This document shows positions 30,042 to 30,051 of a stretch of DNA of 30,051 nt, piece by piece. The stretch is from JBMOMT01 sp049324835 (GTDB taxonomy: Bacteria; Chloroflexota; Anaerolineae; CAYNKW01). The translations under genes and the position numbers were made by a program. The notes under the pieces were generated by a model. It saw only the letters and a program-made list of their open reading frames with translations, was not told the DNA's origin and searched no databases. Location of the stretch: the NCBI GenBank assembly GCA_049324835.1, contig JBMOMT010000006.1, forward strand, positions 1 to 30,051. The letters are read 5' to 3'. Each line of letters starts with the position of its first letter. Positions within the stretch are counted from its first letter, which is position 1.

Positions 30042-30051
30042 ATCTCCCCGC

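Overview
The window is a GC-rich bacterial chromosome segment, most probably from a Chloroflexota bacterium (Anaerolineae/Caldilineae-like). The evidence is a bifunctional penicillin-binding protein with a long Pro/Thr-rich tail, GTG/TTG starts with GGAGG-type ribosome binding sites, and families of short palindromic repeats that sit in frame inside genes. The phylum is inferred from style, not from a marker gene.

Layout. (1) 1-4.0 kb, plus strand: ordinary chromosomal genes (class A PBP, DksA/TraR-type zinc-finger protein, flavin reductase-like protein), each of the last two with a clear promoter. (2) 4.0-4.68 kb: no convincing intact gene, only short open stretches that look like decayed coding sequence. 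(3) 4.68-17.08 kb, minus strand: a defence-type operon reading DUF499-type ATPase, ASCH-domain protein, zinc-ribbon protein, DUF1156-type adenine methyltransferase, a Phd/PIN toxin-antitoxin pair with its own promoter and operator, and a PLD-SNF2 helicase. Most junctions are 1-4 nt overlaps. Four kinds of palindromic repeat have inserted or expanded in frame in these genes.

(4) 17.25-29.94 kb, almost all minus strand: a 12.7-kb integrated mobile element whose ends I can propose from sequence. A 13-bp piece of the tRNA-Asp 3' end (29925-29937) is repeated at 17247-17259 inside the last codons of a large serine recombinase. Joining the ends rebuilds a 44-bp attP-like site with 10-bp inverted outer arms, and the integrase reading frame then runs across it into a different C-terminal tail. 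The element carries a plasmid-like core: actin-like ParM, a ParR-like small protein, an FtsK/TraB-type DNA translocase, a DnaB-N/RepA-like helicase fused to a winged helix, a ribbon-helix-helix regulator, two MerR-type helix-turn-helix proteins, a tyrosine recombinase, and two arrays of 9-bp iterons in opposite orientations. I see no relaxase, capsid or terminase, so it looks like an integrative plasmid, possibly moved as double-stranded DNA in the manner of actinomycete AICEs (inference). Two short plus-strand promoter-hairpin-terminator units opposite the element's operons are candidate antisense RNAs.

(5) 29.92-30.05 kb: an intact tRNA-Asp(GTC) gene on the minus strand with a good promoter. 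Its own terminator appears to have been displaced to 17.15 kb by the insertion, and the element supplies a new one at 29.8 kb.
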